A stretch of 64,000 bases of DNA from Asaia sp037151935 (GTDB lineage Bacteria > Pseudomonadota > Alphaproteobacteria > Acetobacterales > Acetobacteraceae), in the NCBI RefSeq assembly GCF_051628905.1, contig NZ_CP157575.1, positions 806,001-870,000 on the forward strand, given 5' to 3'. Of the stretch, positions 22,359 to 31,195 are shown piece by piece. Position 1 is the first letter of the stretch. Each line of letters starts with the position of its first letter. A model generated the notes under the pieces. It ran no database searches. It was not told the origin of the DNA and worked only from the letters and a program-made list of their open reading frames with translations. Position numbers and translations under genes: made by a program.

Positions 22359-22485
22359 CTGCCCGGTCGGGTTCAGTACTGCTCCCGGCCCGCTCGCCCT
22401 GTCTTTCAGGCCTCGCCACAGAAAGGCCTCGCTCGGATGGGAACTCGGTGATTGACCTCAGGCCAGCAAAGCGGGAAGAGAACGC

Positions 22486-23520
22486 ATGACCGAGCTTCCC
22501 CTATCCGGCTCCCGTCTTGTGACCGCCCCGGAAAATGGCCCCAATTCCGCGCTGGAAAGCGCCTGCGCGACACTCTCCGCGGAGATCGCGGGTCTTGCCG
22601 CCCTGCAATCGGCGCTCATGGCCCCCGATATCCTGAGTCGTGCCTTTGCTGACGCGATTGGCCTGATCGCCGCTACCAAAGGCCGGGTTGTCGTCTCCGG
22701 CATCGGCAAGTCTGGCCATATCGCCAAAAAGATCCAGGCGACTTTCGCCTCTACCGGCACGCCCTCTTTTTTCGTGCATCCTGCCGAAGCCGCCCATGGC
22801 GATCTGGGGATGATCGATACGCAGGACGTGCTGCTCCTGCTTTCGCAATCGGGTGAAACGAGCGAGCTTGCCGTCCTCCTCGAATATGCTGCACGCCACG
22901 CTTTACCCGTCATCGGCATAACATCAGCGCCGGGCTCGACGCTCGCCCGGGCCAGCACGATCGTCCTTCATCTGCCCCGTGCCCGCGAAGCATGCCCCAT
23001 GGGGCTTGCCCCGACGACCAGTACAATCATGCAACTGGCTCTGGGGGATGCCATGGCAATTGCCCTGCTCGAGCGACGCGGGTTTACCGCGACCGATTTC
23101 AGCGCCTTTCATCCTGGCGGCAAGCTTGGCGCCCTGCTCAAGCCGGTGAGAAGGCTGATGCACGAGGGCGACGCCTTGCCTTTGGGTAAATCGGACATGA
23201 CCTTGTCGAATGTCATCATGGAAATGACGCGAAAGGCGTTTGGCTGTATCGGAATTATAGATGACGATGGCGTACTTATCGGCCTGGTGAGCGACGGGGA
23301 TCTCCGCCCCGCCCTTACCCGCAATCTCGGTGAGGCGACCGCAGGCGAGATCATGAACCGCGCTCCGATCACGACGAAAGGCGACGTTCTGGCACAGGAA
23401 GTCATTCATCTGATGACGGCACGGCGCAAGGCAATCAACAGTCTCTTCATTCTCGATGACACCGGGCGCCCGGTTGGCATCGTGCGCCTTCACGATCTGC
23501 TTCGAACGGGAATCGCATGA
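22486..23520 (+). CDS. kdsD: arabinose-5-phosphate isomerase (KpsF/GutQ family)
   Basis: Interconverts ribulose 5-phosphate and arabinose 5-phosphate, the first step to Kdo for the lipopolysaccharide core. 344 residues: a SIS sugar-isomerase domain (about 45-190, with SGIGKSGHIAKK and LSQSGETSEL), then two CBS domains (about 220-344). HPAEAAHGDLG carries the conserved histidine. First gene of a tightly packed operon with lptC, lptA, lptB and rpoN, tying Kdo supply to lipopolysaccharide export. GGGAAGAG precedes ATG 22486. Confidence 0.93.
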   Translation: MTELPLSGSRLVTAPENGPNSALESACATLSAEIAGLAALQSALMAPDILSRAFADAIGLIAATKGRVVVSGIGKSGHIAKKIQATFASTGTPSFFVHPAEAAHGDLGMIDTQDVLLLLSQSGETSELAVLLEYAARHALPVIGITSAPGSTLARASTIVLHLPRAREACPMGLAPTTSTIMQLALGDAMAIALLERRGFTATDFSAFHPGGKLGALLKPVRRLMHEGDALPLGKSDMTLSNVIMEMTRKAFGCIGIIDDDGVLIGLVSDGDLRPALTRNLGEATAGEIMNRAPITTKGDVLAQEVIHLMTARRKAINSLFILDDTGRPVGIVRLHDLLRTGIA

Positions 23521-24284
23521 CGGAGTCTCTCCCCCCCGGCGAGCGCAAGAAACCGCAACGTGAAGATTTTGCGCGAGATGCTGCCAAGCTGGCCGCCTTG
23601 CGCGACGCCATGCGCGAACAGGGCCAGTCGCGCCAGCGTGCGATTCCCACTTCGTCAGACCTGGCCTCGCGACGCCGCCTGCTCGACACCGCAAAATGGG
23701 CGTTGCCTCTGCTTGCTGCCCTGCTTCTGGGCTCTATTGCTGTCTGGCCCGAAATTGCGCGCTGGCTCAGCGCCAATCGTGCGGTCATGCAGGAAATGGC
23801 GCAGATGCGGGTCGAAAGCGGCAATCTGGAGGGCGCAATCTATCGTGGCCTCGACGCCCATGACCGCCCCTATATGGTTACCGCGCGCATCGCCCATCAA
23901 AACGGCCCCGACCGGATCGACCTCATCGACCCCGTTGCCGATACCCACATGGCAGGTGGCGGCTGGGCGGAGATCAAGGCGGATAAGGGCGTTTACATGC
24001 AGCATGAACAGACGCTCAACCTGACCGATCATGTCGTTCTCTATCGCGATGACGGCACGCTTCTCAACGGTCTGACCGCCGATATCGATCTCCATCGCAG
24101 TGTCATTTCCTCGAATGACTGGGTGCATGCCGAAGGGCCATTTGGCATCCTCGACGCGCAAGGCTATTTTATCGATCAGCACGACAATCTGCTGCAATTC
24201 GTCGGACCGCAACGCGTCATCCGCAATGATGACCGTCAGGATGCCATGCCCGCCCTCACTTCACCCGCACACAAGGCCCTATGA
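23517..24284 (+). CDS. lptC: LPS export protein LptC
   Basis: Bitopic inner-membrane member of the Lpt bridge that passes lipopolysaccharide from LptB2FG to LptA. 255 residues: a charged cytoplasmic tail, one membrane helix (about 61-77), then an OstA-like beta-jellyroll with DLIDPVADTHMAGGG and the late NDWVHAEGPFGILDAQGYFID. Longer at the N-terminus than E. coli LptC (191), as in other alphaproteobacteria. ATG overlaps the kdsD stop (ATGA). Confidence 0.88.
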   Translation: MTESLPPGERKKPQREDFARDAAKLAALRDAMREQGQSRQRAIPTSSDLASRRRLLDTAKWALPLLAALLLGSIAVWPEIARWLSANRAVMQEMAQMRVESGNLEGAIYRGLDAHDRPYMVTARIAHQNGPDRIDLIDPVADTHMAGGGWAEIKADKGVYMQHEQTLNLTDHVVLYRDDGTLLNGLTADIDLHRSVISSNDWVHAEGPFGILDAQGYFIDQHDNLLQFVGPQRVIRNDDRQDAMPALTSPAHKAL

Positions 24285-25267
24285 TGCGTCGCCTCATCCC
24301 TGCCCTGACCCTGAGTTCGCTTCTGACGGGTCTGCCGCTTGCCGGTGCCTCGGTTTTCGGCTTTTCCAGTTCGCAGGCTCTGGCGCAGGCCATCGACATG
24401 TCTCACGGCGAACAGGTAAATATCAGCTCGGCCGGCCCGCAGACCTATGATCATGAGGCCCAGACGGTGACTTTCGTCGACCGGGCTCGTGCCATACGTG
24501 GCGATGTCACCATCGACGCCGATCAGCTTATCGGCTTCCTGCGCAAGAAGGCCCCGGACCCGAATGCGCCGCCGCCGAGCGATGCGAAGGCGGATGGCCA
24601 GAAGAGCGACGGTGATGGCGCCATGGGCGGCTCGATGGAGCTGTACCGCATGGAAGCTATAGGGCACGTCCATATCTACACCCCTACCGATCAGGCCTGG
24701 GGGGACAAGGCGCTTTACGACATCGATCAGGCCGTTCTGGTCATGACGGGCAAGGCGCTCAAGCTCACCACCCCACAGGATGTCATGACGGCGCGCGACG
24801 TGATGGAATATCACGCCAATACGCGCATGTCGGTCGGGCGTGGCGATGCGACCGTCACGACCAATGACGGCAAGCGCATCAAGGCCGATGTGCTGGTCGC
24901 GTTCAGCAAGCCTGACAACGCGACGCCCGGCCCGGCCAAGCCCGCTTCCGGCCAGAATGGCGGCGACAGCACGGCACAGCGTTCATCCAAGCTCGACCGC
25001 GCCTATGCCTGGGGGCATGTCATGCTGCGCACACCCAACGAGACCGCGACCGGCGATCGCGGCGTCTATGTGTTCGACACTCAGATGGCGCGCCTGATCG
25101 GCCATGTGCATGTCACCAGCGGGCAGAACCAGAATAATGGCGCCTCTGCGATCGTGAATATGAAAACGGGCGTTGCGATCATGAATCCGGCGCCGGGCCA
25201 GCGCGTCGAAGGCATGGTCATCCCCAACGAAGCCTCGAGCAGCAAGCCCGGAGACACACATCCATGA
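24281..25267 (+). CDS. lptA: LPS transport periplasmic protein LptA (OstA-like)
   Basis: Forms the periplasmic filament of the lipopolysaccharide bridge. 328 residues, with a signal peptide ending about ALAQA (residues 33-37) and an OstA-type jellyroll that includes VTFVDRARAIRGDVTIDADQL and RTPNETATGDRGVYVF. It is nearly twice the length of E. coli LptA (185), with an inserted proline/aspartate-rich stretch near residues 90-110 and a low-complexity tail. Two adjacent ATG codons overlap the lptC stop, and its own stop overlaps lptB. Confidence 0.88.
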   Translation: MMRRLIPALTLSSLLTGLPLAGASVFGFSSSQALAQAIDMSHGEQVNISSAGPQTYDHEAQTVTFVDRARAIRGDVTIDADQLIGFLRKKAPDPNAPPPSDAKADGQKSDGDGAMGGSMELYRMEAIGHVHIYTPTDQAWGDKALYDIDQAVLVMTGKALKLTTPQDVMTARDVMEYHANTRMSVGRGDATVTTNDGKRIKADVLVAFSKPDNATPGPAKPASGQNGGDSTAQRSSKLDRAYAWGHVMLRTPNETATGDRGVYVFDTQMARLIGHVHVTSGQNQNNGASAIVNMKTGVAIMNPAPGQRVEGMVIPNEASSSKPGDTHP

Positions 25268-26040
25268 GCGATAACGAGACCGTTCTCCTGCGCGAGGTCA
25301 TGGACGACCCACAGGTGCAGACGGGGCTGATCGCCCACGGCATTGGCAAGAGCTATAAAAAGCGCCAGGTCGTGCGCAACGTCTCCATTCAGGTGCAGCG
25401 CGGCGAAGCCGTCGGTCTGCTGGGGCCGAACGGCGCGGGCAAGACGACGAGCTTTTACATGATCGTCGGTCTGGTTCAGCCGGATACAGGCACGATCACG
25501 CTCGATGGCGCCGATATTACCCAATTGCCAATGTATCGCCGTGCGCGCCTGGGCATCGGCTATCTGCCGCAAGAGGCCAGTATCTTTCGCGGGCTGAATG
25601 TCGAGCAGAATATTCTGGCCGCTCTCGAAGTGGTCGAGCCCGATTACGACCGCCGCCAGACCATGCTGGACGGGCTGCTGGCCGAGTTCGGCATCTCGCA
25701 TCTGCGCCATTCGCCATCTCTCGCTCTTTCGGGCGGTGAACGTCGTCGCCTGGAAATCGCGCGCGCTCTGGCCAGTCAGCCCAATTACATCCTGCTCGAT
25801 GAGCCGCTCGCAGGCATCGACCCGATTGCCGTTGGTGAAATTCGCGATCTGGTCTCACATCTTAAAGATCGCGGCATCGGCGTGCTGATTACCGATCATA
25901 ACGTTCGCGAAACCCTTGAGGTCATCGACCGGGCCTATATCATGCATTCGGGCCAGGTGCTGATGGAAGGTATCCCCGAGGAGATCGTCGCGAATGAAGA
26001 CGTACGCCGCGTCTATCTGGGAGAAAATTTCTCCCTCTGA
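25264..26040 (+). CDS. lptB: LPS export ABC transporter ATPase LptB
   Basis: Cytoplasmic ATPase that drives lipopolysaccharide extraction with LptF and LptG, whose genes are not in this window. 258 residues: Walker A GPNGAGKTT (54-62), Q-loop region YLPQEASIFRGL, signature LSGGERRRLEIARAL (about 154-168), Walker B YILLDEPLAGIDP and the H-loop ITDHNVRETL. ATG overlaps lptA; rpoN follows six bases after the stop. Confidence 0.97.
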   Translation: MSDNETVLLREVMDDPQVQTGLIAHGIGKSYKKRQVVRNVSIQVQRGEAVGLLGPNGAGKTTSFYMIVGLVQPDTGTITLDGADITQLPMYRRARLGIGYLPQEASIFRGLNVEQNILAALEVVEPDYDRRQTMLDGLLAEFGISHLRHSPSLALSGGERRRLEIARALASQPNYILLDEPLAGIDPIAVGEIRDLVSHLKDRGIGVLITDHNVRETLEVIDRAYIMHSGQVLMEGIPEEIVANEDVRRVYLGENFSL

Positions 26041-26046
26041 TTTCTG

Positions 26047-27474
26047 ATGGCGCGCCTCTCTCTTCAGGCGCGACAGACCACCGGTCTCGTCATGACCGGT
26101 GCGCTTCAGCAGGCCATAGGATTGCTGCAGCTTTCGAATCAGGAGCTTCTCTCCGAGCTGACCCTGCTCGCCGAGTCCAATCCGCTCCTGATCGTCTCCC
26201 GCCCCGAACCCGACACCGCGCCGCCTGACGAAACCGCGCCCGATTGGCGCGATGGCGATCTGCCCCGCGATTTCGACCCCGAAGCATCGGGCATGGGAGG
26301 CGAGTCTTGGGAAGACGAACCCCTTCTGCGCCATGGCGCTTATGACAGTGAAGACGCGTCTCATCACGAACCGATGGCGCCTCTTCCCACACGGCTTGAT
26401 CAGTTTCTCAGCCAGATCAGGCTGTGTTTCGAGACAATGCAGGAGCAGGCCATCGCCCTTGCCCTCGTCGAGGCACTCGACGATTCAGGGCGGCTTGAGA
26501 CGCCCGTTGCAGAACTCGCGACCGCACTCCGCGCCTCACCATCCCTGATCGAAGCCGTGCGCGAGACCATGCTGTTTTTCGAACCCGTAGGGTGTTTCGC
26601 GCTCTCACTGGCCGAATGCCTCGCCTCCCAGTTTCGCGCGCGCAATCGCTATGATCCCGCCGTCGCGACCCTGCTCGATCATCTCGACTGGCTCGCGCGC
26701 GGCGAGCACGACAGGCTGCGCAAAGCCTGCGCCCTGGATACACAGGATTATGCGGAACTACTTCAGGAACTCAGAGCCTGCGAACCGCGCCCCGGTGCAG
26801 TTCTGGCCGCCGCCGAGGCTGAGGCCGAGCCCGATCTTTTTATCACTCTGGCGCCAACCGGCCCTCTTGTGTCGCTGAACCCGGCAACCTGGCCACGACT
26901 TGCGATAGACGAGACCCTCTATCGACGCCTGCTTTCCGGTCGGGACGATGCGCGTCGCTATGCGCAAGAGAAGCAGGGTGAAGCGACAGCGCTTCTACGC
27001 GCCGTCGAGCAGCGCGCGCGATCGCTCATGCTGATCTGTCTGGAAATTGCCCGTGTGCAGACAGGATATTTGAGCGAGGGTGTCGCCGCCCTCAAACCGC
27101 TCACCCTGTCTCAGATTGCCGAAAAAACCGGGCTGCATGAAAGCACGGTGAGCCGTGTCACGGCCACGCGTCTCGTTGGCACCCCAAGAGGCGTCTTGTC
27201 GCTGCGCAGTTTTTTCTCGACCGGGTTGGGCGAAGAGGGCGAACAAACCAGCGCTGATTCGATCAAGGCCCGCATAAAACAGATCATCGCTGACGAAAAA
27301 CCCGATTCTATCCTCTCCGACGATGCGGTCACCCAGAGGCTGCAAGAGGCAGGGCTTGGCATTCAGAGACGTACCGTCGCCAAATATCGGGAGGCACTGG
27401 GCATAGCGGGCTCAGCGCAACGCCGCCGGGACCACAAGCTGAAAGCCCATCTTGCAGGGGCGGCCAGGGGGTAG
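26047..27474 (+). CDS. rpoN: RNA polymerase sigma-54 factor
   Basis: Alternative sigma factor for -24/-12 promoters, dependent on enhancer-binding ATPases, typically serving nitrogen control. 475 residues: the glutamine/leucine-rich region I (MARLSLQARQTTGLVMTGAL), an acidic linker (60-125), the core-binding region, the helix-turn-helix SQIAEKTGLHESTVSRV (about 356-372) and the RpoN box QRRTVAKYREAL (about 440-451). Last gene of the kdsD-lpt operon. The usual followers hpf and ptsN are absent; the next gene is convergent. Confidence 0.96.
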   Translation: MARLSLQARQTTGLVMTGALQQAIGLLQLSNQELLSELTLLAESNPLLIVSRPEPDTAPPDETAPDWRDGDLPRDFDPEASGMGGESWEDEPLLRHGAYDSEDASHHEPMAPLPTRLDQFLSQIRLCFETMQEQAIALALVEALDDSGRLETPVAELATALRASPSLIEAVRETMLFFEPVGCFALSLAECLASQFRARNRYDPAVATLLDHLDWLARGEHDRLRKACALDTQDYAELLQELRACEPRPGAVLAAAEAEAEPDLFITLAPTGPLVSLNPATWPRLAIDETLYRRLLSGRDDARRYAQEKQGEATALLRAVEQRARSLMLICLEIARVQTGYLSEGVAALKPLTLSQIAEKTGLHESTVSRVTATRLVGTPRGVLSLRSFFSTGLGEEGEQTSADSIKARIKQIIADEKPDSILSDDAVTQRLQEAGLGIQRRTVAKYREALGIAGSAQRRRDHKLKAHLAGAARG

Positions 27475-27500
27475 CGCATCCTGCACCGCAGTCGGCCACC

Positions 27501-27863
27501 TCAGATCGCGGCGATTGCCGTTATCTCCACCGACCAGTCCGCATTGACCAGCCGCGCCTCGACCGTGGCACGGGCTGGTTTGTGGTTGTGGTCGAGCCAA
27601 GCATCCCAAGCGCGATTCATTGCATCGATCTCGGAGATGTCGGTCATGAAGATCTGGACTGAGAGCAGACGCGTCTTGTTTGTGCCTGCTTCCTCCAGAA
27701 GCGCATCGATCTGACGCAGGATATCGGCAGTCTGCCCCTCGGTATCGAGAGACGGGTCATCGGCAACCTGCCCTGCCAGATAGAGCGTATTACCGTGACG
27801 CACGGCCCCGCTCAGACGATGCTCCTCTGCAAAGCGCTGGATATCAGGATTGGTCTGGCTCAT
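27501..27863 (-). CDS. RidA family deaminase/chaperone-like protein
   Basis: RidA (YjgF/UK114) proteins hydrolyse reactive enamine/imine intermediates from pyridoxal enzymes. 120 residues, full length. The conserved arginine lies in ARATVEARL (about 96-104), and LYLAGQVADDP matches the family start region. It is the last gene of the hsp20-DUF1150-ridA run, one base after the DUF1150 stop, so it is probably co-induced with the small heat shock protein. Convergent with rpoN. Confidence 0.88.
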   Translation of the reverse strand: MSQTNPDIQRFAEEHRLSGAVRHGNTLYLAGQVADDPSLDTEGQTADILRQIDALLEEAGTNKTRLLSVQIFMTDISEIDAMNRAWDAWLDHNHKPARATVEARLVNADWSVEITAIAAI

Positions 27864-27864
27864 T

Positions 27865-28119
27865 TCAATGCACCCAGGCAGGGATCATTTCGTGGTCGAC
27901 AATGGCCTCGAACGCGCTCGACCGGTCTTCGGCCAACGCCATGGGCGTGCCGTCTGCGGCGTGAATGGCGAAGGCCGCTTCACCCTCATAGACGACAGGC
28001 TTGACATAGGCGACACGGCTCATGCCAAACTCCTTGAGATCCTGATGCGTCATACGACGCAGATCCGATATCGGTGCCTGAACCTTACCCGCTTCTTCGT
28101 CGTGCACGGTCTTGCTCAT
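27865..28119 (-). CDS. DUF1150 family protein
   Basis: 84-residue protein of unknown function, conserved in alphaproteobacteria and usually next to a small heat shock protein gene, as here. It has the family segment YVKPVVYEGEAAFAIHAADG followed by MALAEDRSSAFEAI. A longer frame runs into the spacer, but ATG 28119 starts the conserved sequence (MSKTVHDEE). AAGAAAG lies upstream. The 97-base spacer before it contains a small GGGCT/AGCCC hairpin. Confidence 0.85.
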   Translation of the reverse strand: MSKTVHDEEAGKVQAPISDLRRMTHQDLKEFGMSRVAYVKPVVYEGEAAFAIHAADGTPMALAEDRSSAFEAIVDHEMIPAWVH

Positions 28120-28216
28120 AATAAATTCTTTCTTTCGGTTCGACCCGGAAAACACGGACCGACTGGGCTCGTAGCCCGTTCTTTCCAGCGGCGGCTTCAC
28201 AAACCCTGCGACGGCT

Positions 28217-28714
28217 TTACTCGTCGTCCAGATCGCGTATGGCGCGGCTGCGTCGCGGCTTGGGCATCTCGATATGGGTGGCCCGTGATACGGGGTGATC
28301 GCGGCGCCCGGCGCTGATCTCGATACGCTTGACCCGCACCTCAGGCTGGGGACGCAACAGATCGATATGCAGCAGCCCGTTATCGAGCCAGGCCTCACCG
28401 ATCTCGATATTTTCCGCCAGCACGAAGGCCTTCTGGAACTGACGTGCTGCGATTCCGCGATGCAGAAACACCCTGCCCTGGCTGTCATCGGTCTGACGGC
28501 CACGGATGACCAGCTGGTTATCTTCCTGCGTGATGTGCAGATCGTCCATCACAAACCCGGCGACGGCCAGGGTGATGCGCAGCGTCGTCTGATTCAGCTG
28601 CTCGATATTATAGGGCGGGTATCCATCAGACGCCGTTTTGGACGCCCGTTCGAGCATCTGCTCCAGATGGTCGAAACCCAGAAACATGGGTGATGTAAAC
28701 AGACGGCCTGACAT
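28217..28714 (-). CDS. small heat shock protein Hsp20/IbpA family
   Basis: ATP-independent holdase that binds unfolding proteins. 165 residues from ATG 28714, with GGAGGAGG five bases upstream. The alpha-crystallin domain spans about 30-130: ppYNIEQL at the start, LRITLAVAGF, LVIRGRQ and the long IAARQFQKAFVLAENIEIGEAWLDNGLLHIDL strands (named here in part). The C-terminal tail has VKRIEIS near the I-x-I position. Transcribed with DUF1150 and ridA. The leader carries a ROSE-like hairpin over the ribosome binding site and a sigma-32-like promoter. Confidence 0.93.
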   Translation of the reverse strand: MSGRLFTSPMFLGFDHLEQMLERASKTASDGYPPYNIEQLNQTTLRITLAVAGFVMDDLHITQEDNQLVIRGRQTDDSQGRVFLHRGIAARQFQKAFVLAENIEIGEAWLDNGLLHIDLLRPQPEVRVKRIEISAGRRDHPVSRATHIEMPKPRRSRAIRDLDDE

Positions 28715-28717
28715 GCA

Positions 28718-28737
28718 GCCTCCTCCATGAGCGAGAC
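28718..28737 (-). promoter_or_regulatory. ROSE-like RNA thermometer hairpin in hsp20 leader
   Basis: Reading minus, GUCUCGCUC pairs with GGAGGAGGC around an AUG triloop: G-C, U-G, C-G, U-A, a bulged C, a G-G mismatch, C-G, U-A, C-G. The 5' arm contains UCGCU, fitting the ROSE motif UYGCU, and the 3' arm is the Shine-Dalgarno sequence, so the site is masked when folded. This matches the last hairpin of rhizobial ROSE elements on small heat shock genes (known family); function here is inferred. Confidence 0.6.
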
Positions 28738-28781
28738 GGTAGTGCGATCGAGCCCTGAAGCGGCGCCGGATCACTTTCCCG

Positions 28782-28810
28782 ATATGGTCATGTTTCACCC
28801 CCGGTGCAAG
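28782..28810 (-). promoter_or_regulatory. candidate sigma-32 promoter of hsp20
   Basis: CTTGCAC (28810-28804), a 14-base spacer and GACCATAT (28789-28782) resemble the heat-shock pattern CTTGAAA-N11-16-CCCCATNT. The start would fall near 28775, leaving a leader of about 60 bases that includes the ROSE-like hairpin. Confidence 0.45.
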
Positions 28811-28901
28811 CCGCACCTGTGTTTCCCTGCGCTCATGGACGACTTGGTCAGACCGTTTAGAACTGGTTTTCTGCCCTGCGGTTCGTTACATCCCCAGCAT
28901 C

Positions 28902-29447
28902 ATGACAGCGCTCTCTTTCCTGACGGACATCGAGTCCATCGCCCCCACTCCGATTCTGGTTGCCCCCCAGCCCGTTCTGCGTGCCGTCGCACGCGAGGTG
29001 ACGGCGGACGATATGGCGCTGGTCAGATCACATCTGCCCGGCATGTTCTCAGCCATGTACAAGGCCCCGGGCATCGGTCTGGCTGCCCCGCAGATCGGCC
29101 TTGGCCTGCGCTTTGCGCTGGTGGATGTCGCCGATGAGGGAGAGCGCAATCCTCTCGTGCTGATCAATCCCGAGATCATCGAAGAATCCGAGCAGCTTGC
29201 CGCCCGTGAGGAGGGATGCCTCTCTCTACCCAATCAATATGCCGAGGTGGTCCGTCCGCTCAACGTCCGTCTGCGCTATCGCACACTCGAGGGTACTCTC
29301 GAGGAACTGGAAGCTGACGATCTTCTCGCGACGTGCATCCAGCACGAGATCGACCATCTCGACGGCATTCTGTTCGTCGACCATCTCTCCAAGCTCAAGC
29401 GCAACATGATCATGCGTCGACTCGCCAAGGAACAGAAAGGGCGCTGA
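28902..29447 (+). CDS. def: peptide deformylase
   Basis: Removes the N-formyl group from nascent proteins; metal-dependent, ribosome-associated. 181 residues with all three motifs: GIGLAAPQ (about 57-64), EGCLSLP (about 104-110, metal Cys) and QHEIDHLDG (about 146-154, two metal His and catalytic Glu). First in the def-fmt-truA operon, so formylation and deformylation are encoded together. No Shine-Dalgarno sequence is visible before ATG 28902, which may mean a leaderless or short-leader mRNA. Divergent from hsp20. Confidence 0.97.
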   Translation: MTALSFLTDIESIAPTPILVAPQPVLRAVAREVTADDMALVRSHLPGMFSAMYKAPGIGLAAPQIGLGLRFALVDVADEGERNPLVLINPEIIEESEQLAAREEGCLSLPNQYAEVVRPLNVRLRYRTLEGTLEELEADDLLATCIQHEIDHLDGILFVDHLSKLKRNMIMRRLAKEQKGR

Positions 29448-29451
29448 CCCC

Positions 29452-30366
29452 ATGCGTCTGGTTTTCATGGGCACGCCTGACTTTGCGGTGCCGGTCTTCG
29501 AGGCCCTTCGGGCCGACGGACATGAGATCGTTCATGTCTATACCCAGCCCCCGCGCCCCGCAGGGCGCGGCAAGGCGCTGCGTCCCTCGCCGGTGCAGAA
29601 TGCTGCCGAGCAAGCCGGCATCACGGTACGCAGCCCCGTCAAGATCAGGAATAACGAAGACGAGCAGGCCTTTTTCGAGTCGCTCGACGTCGATCTGGGC
29701 ATTGTGGTCGCCTATGGGCTGATCCTCCCCCAGAGGATGCTCGATGCCCCCAAAAGGGGCTGTCTGAACGTCCATGCCAGCCTGCTGCCGCGATGGCGTG
29801 GAGCCTCGCCGATCCAGTCCGCGCTGCTCGCAGGAGACGCCCGCAGTGGCATCTCGATCATGCAGATGGATGCCGGGCTCGATACGGGCGATGTTCTGGC
29901 AGAGGCGTCTATAGACCTTCCCGCTGATGAAACCGCCTCGACCCTGCATGACCGCCTGTCCTTTCTCGGCGCCGAATTGCTGATCGAAACGCTGCGCCGC
30001 CCCTTCGCGCCAGTGCCGCAATCCGATCGGGGCGTGACCTATGCCGAACGTCTGACCCGTGAAACCGGGCGCATCGACTGGCATAACCCGGCCGAGAGGC
30101 TAGACCGGCAGATCCGAGGGCTGACGCCATGGCCCGGCGCGTTTACCACGCAGGACGGCATCGTGCTCAAGATCGGCCACGCCCGTATCGTGGAGCGCTC
30201 ACACGCTGCGACGCCGGGTGCCGCGTTGGACGATGCGCTGACCATTGCCTGCGGTAAGGATGCGCTTCAGATCCTGATGCTCCAGCGTCCAGGCAAGGCC
30301 ATGATGGCGGCCTCCGACTTCCTGAGAGGCACGCCTGTGCCAAAGGGGACGATCCTTGGCGGCTGA
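29452..30366 (+). CDS. fmt: methionyl-tRNA formyltransferase
   Basis: Formylates initiator Met-tRNA using 10-formyl-tetrahydrofolate. 304 residues: Rossmann start VFMGTPDFAVPVFEAL, the catalytic region LNVHASLLPRWRGASPIQ (Asn and His, near residue 105-122) followed by Asp in ITDMQMDAGLDTG-like sequence, and a C-terminal OB-like domain from about 205. Starts four bases after the def stop; its 3' end overlaps truA by 11 bases. Confidence 0.97.
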   Translation: MRLVFMGTPDFAVPVFEALRADGHEIVHVYTQPPRPAGRGKALRPSPVQNAAEQAGITVRSPVKIRNNEDEQAFFESLDVDLGIVVAYGLILPQRMLDAPKRGCLNVHASLLPRWRGASPIQSALLAGDARSGISIMQMDAGLDTGDVLAEASIDLPADETASTLHDRLSFLGAELLIETLRRPFAPVPQSDRGVTYAERLTRETGRIDWHNPAERLDRQIRGLTPWPGAFTTQDGIVLKIGHARIVERSHAATPGAALDDALTIACGKDALQILMLQRPGKAMMAASDFLRGTPVPKGTILGG

Positions 30367-31195
30367 GAATGCCAGCGAGACGGCCCCACAAAGCACGTCT
30401 GAAGGGGCGCGTGAGGGCCTCGCTCAGGGCTATACACGCTGGGCGCTCAAGATCGAATATGACGGTACCGGGCTGGTCGGCTGGCAGAGACAGAATAACG
30501 GCCTGTCGGTGCAGGAACTGCTCGAAGATGCGGCCTCCCGCCTCGTGGGCGACGCGCCGGTCATGAGCGCCACAGCCGGACGCACCGATGCCGGGGTGCA
30601 CGCCTCGGCCATGGTGGTGCAGCTCGACCTGCCGAGCCAGGAACGGCTCGATGCGCGGCAGATACGCGACGGCATCAGTTTCCACCTAAAACCCCATCGC
30701 GTTGCGGTACTCGAAGCTGCCGAAGCCGCAGAAGGCTGGCATGCCCGGTTTTCTGCACTCTCGCGCCGATATCGCTATACGATACTGAACCGACCGACAC
30801 GGCCGGTTCTGGACGTCGATCACGTCTGGCATGTCAGGCGCCCGCTCGATGCGCGGGCGATGCATGAGGCGGCGCAGACCCTTCTGGGGCGCCATGATTT
30901 CTCATCGTTCCGCGCGGCTGCCTGTCAGGCCAACAGCCCGATACGCACGCTTGACCGTCTCGACGTCATTCGTGACGGGATACATATCCATATCGATGTC
31001 GAGGCACGCTCTTTCCTGCATCATCAGGTGCGCAACCTGGCAGGCTCTCTACAGCTCGTCGGCAGCGGGCAATGGCCGGTGTCTAAGCTGCGCGAAGTGC
31101 TCGATGCCTGCGATCGCCGCAAGGCTGGACCCACGGCGCCGTCTGAAGGGCTGTGTCTCGTCGGGGTCGGCTATGCGCATGACCCGTTCAGCTGA
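30356..31195 (+). CDS. truA: tRNA pseudouridine(38-40) synthase
   Basis: Makes pseudouridine at positions 38-40 of the tRNA anticodon arm. 279 residues: YDGTGLVGWQRQ near residue 36, the catalytic Asp in AGRTDAGVHA (about 75-84), FSALSRRYRYTI and the late FLHHQVRNLAGSL. Start is TTG 30356, inside the fmt 3' end; the family homology begins only near residue 27, so a later start is possible. Its stop lies in a short tandem duplication. Confidence 0.93.
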   Translation: MAAENASETAPQSTSEGAREGLAQGYTRWALKIEYDGTGLVGWQRQNNGLSVQELLEDAASRLVGDAPVMSATAGRTDAGVHASAMVVQLDLPSQERLDARQIRDGISFHLKPHRVAVLEAAEAAEGWHARFSALSRRYRYTILNRPTRPVLDVDHVWHVRRPLDARAMHEAAQTLLGRHDFSSFRAAACQANSPIRTLDRLDVIRDGIHIHIDVEARSFLHHQVRNLAGSLQLVGSGQWPVSKLREVLDACDRRKAGPTAPSEGLCLVGVGYAHDPFS

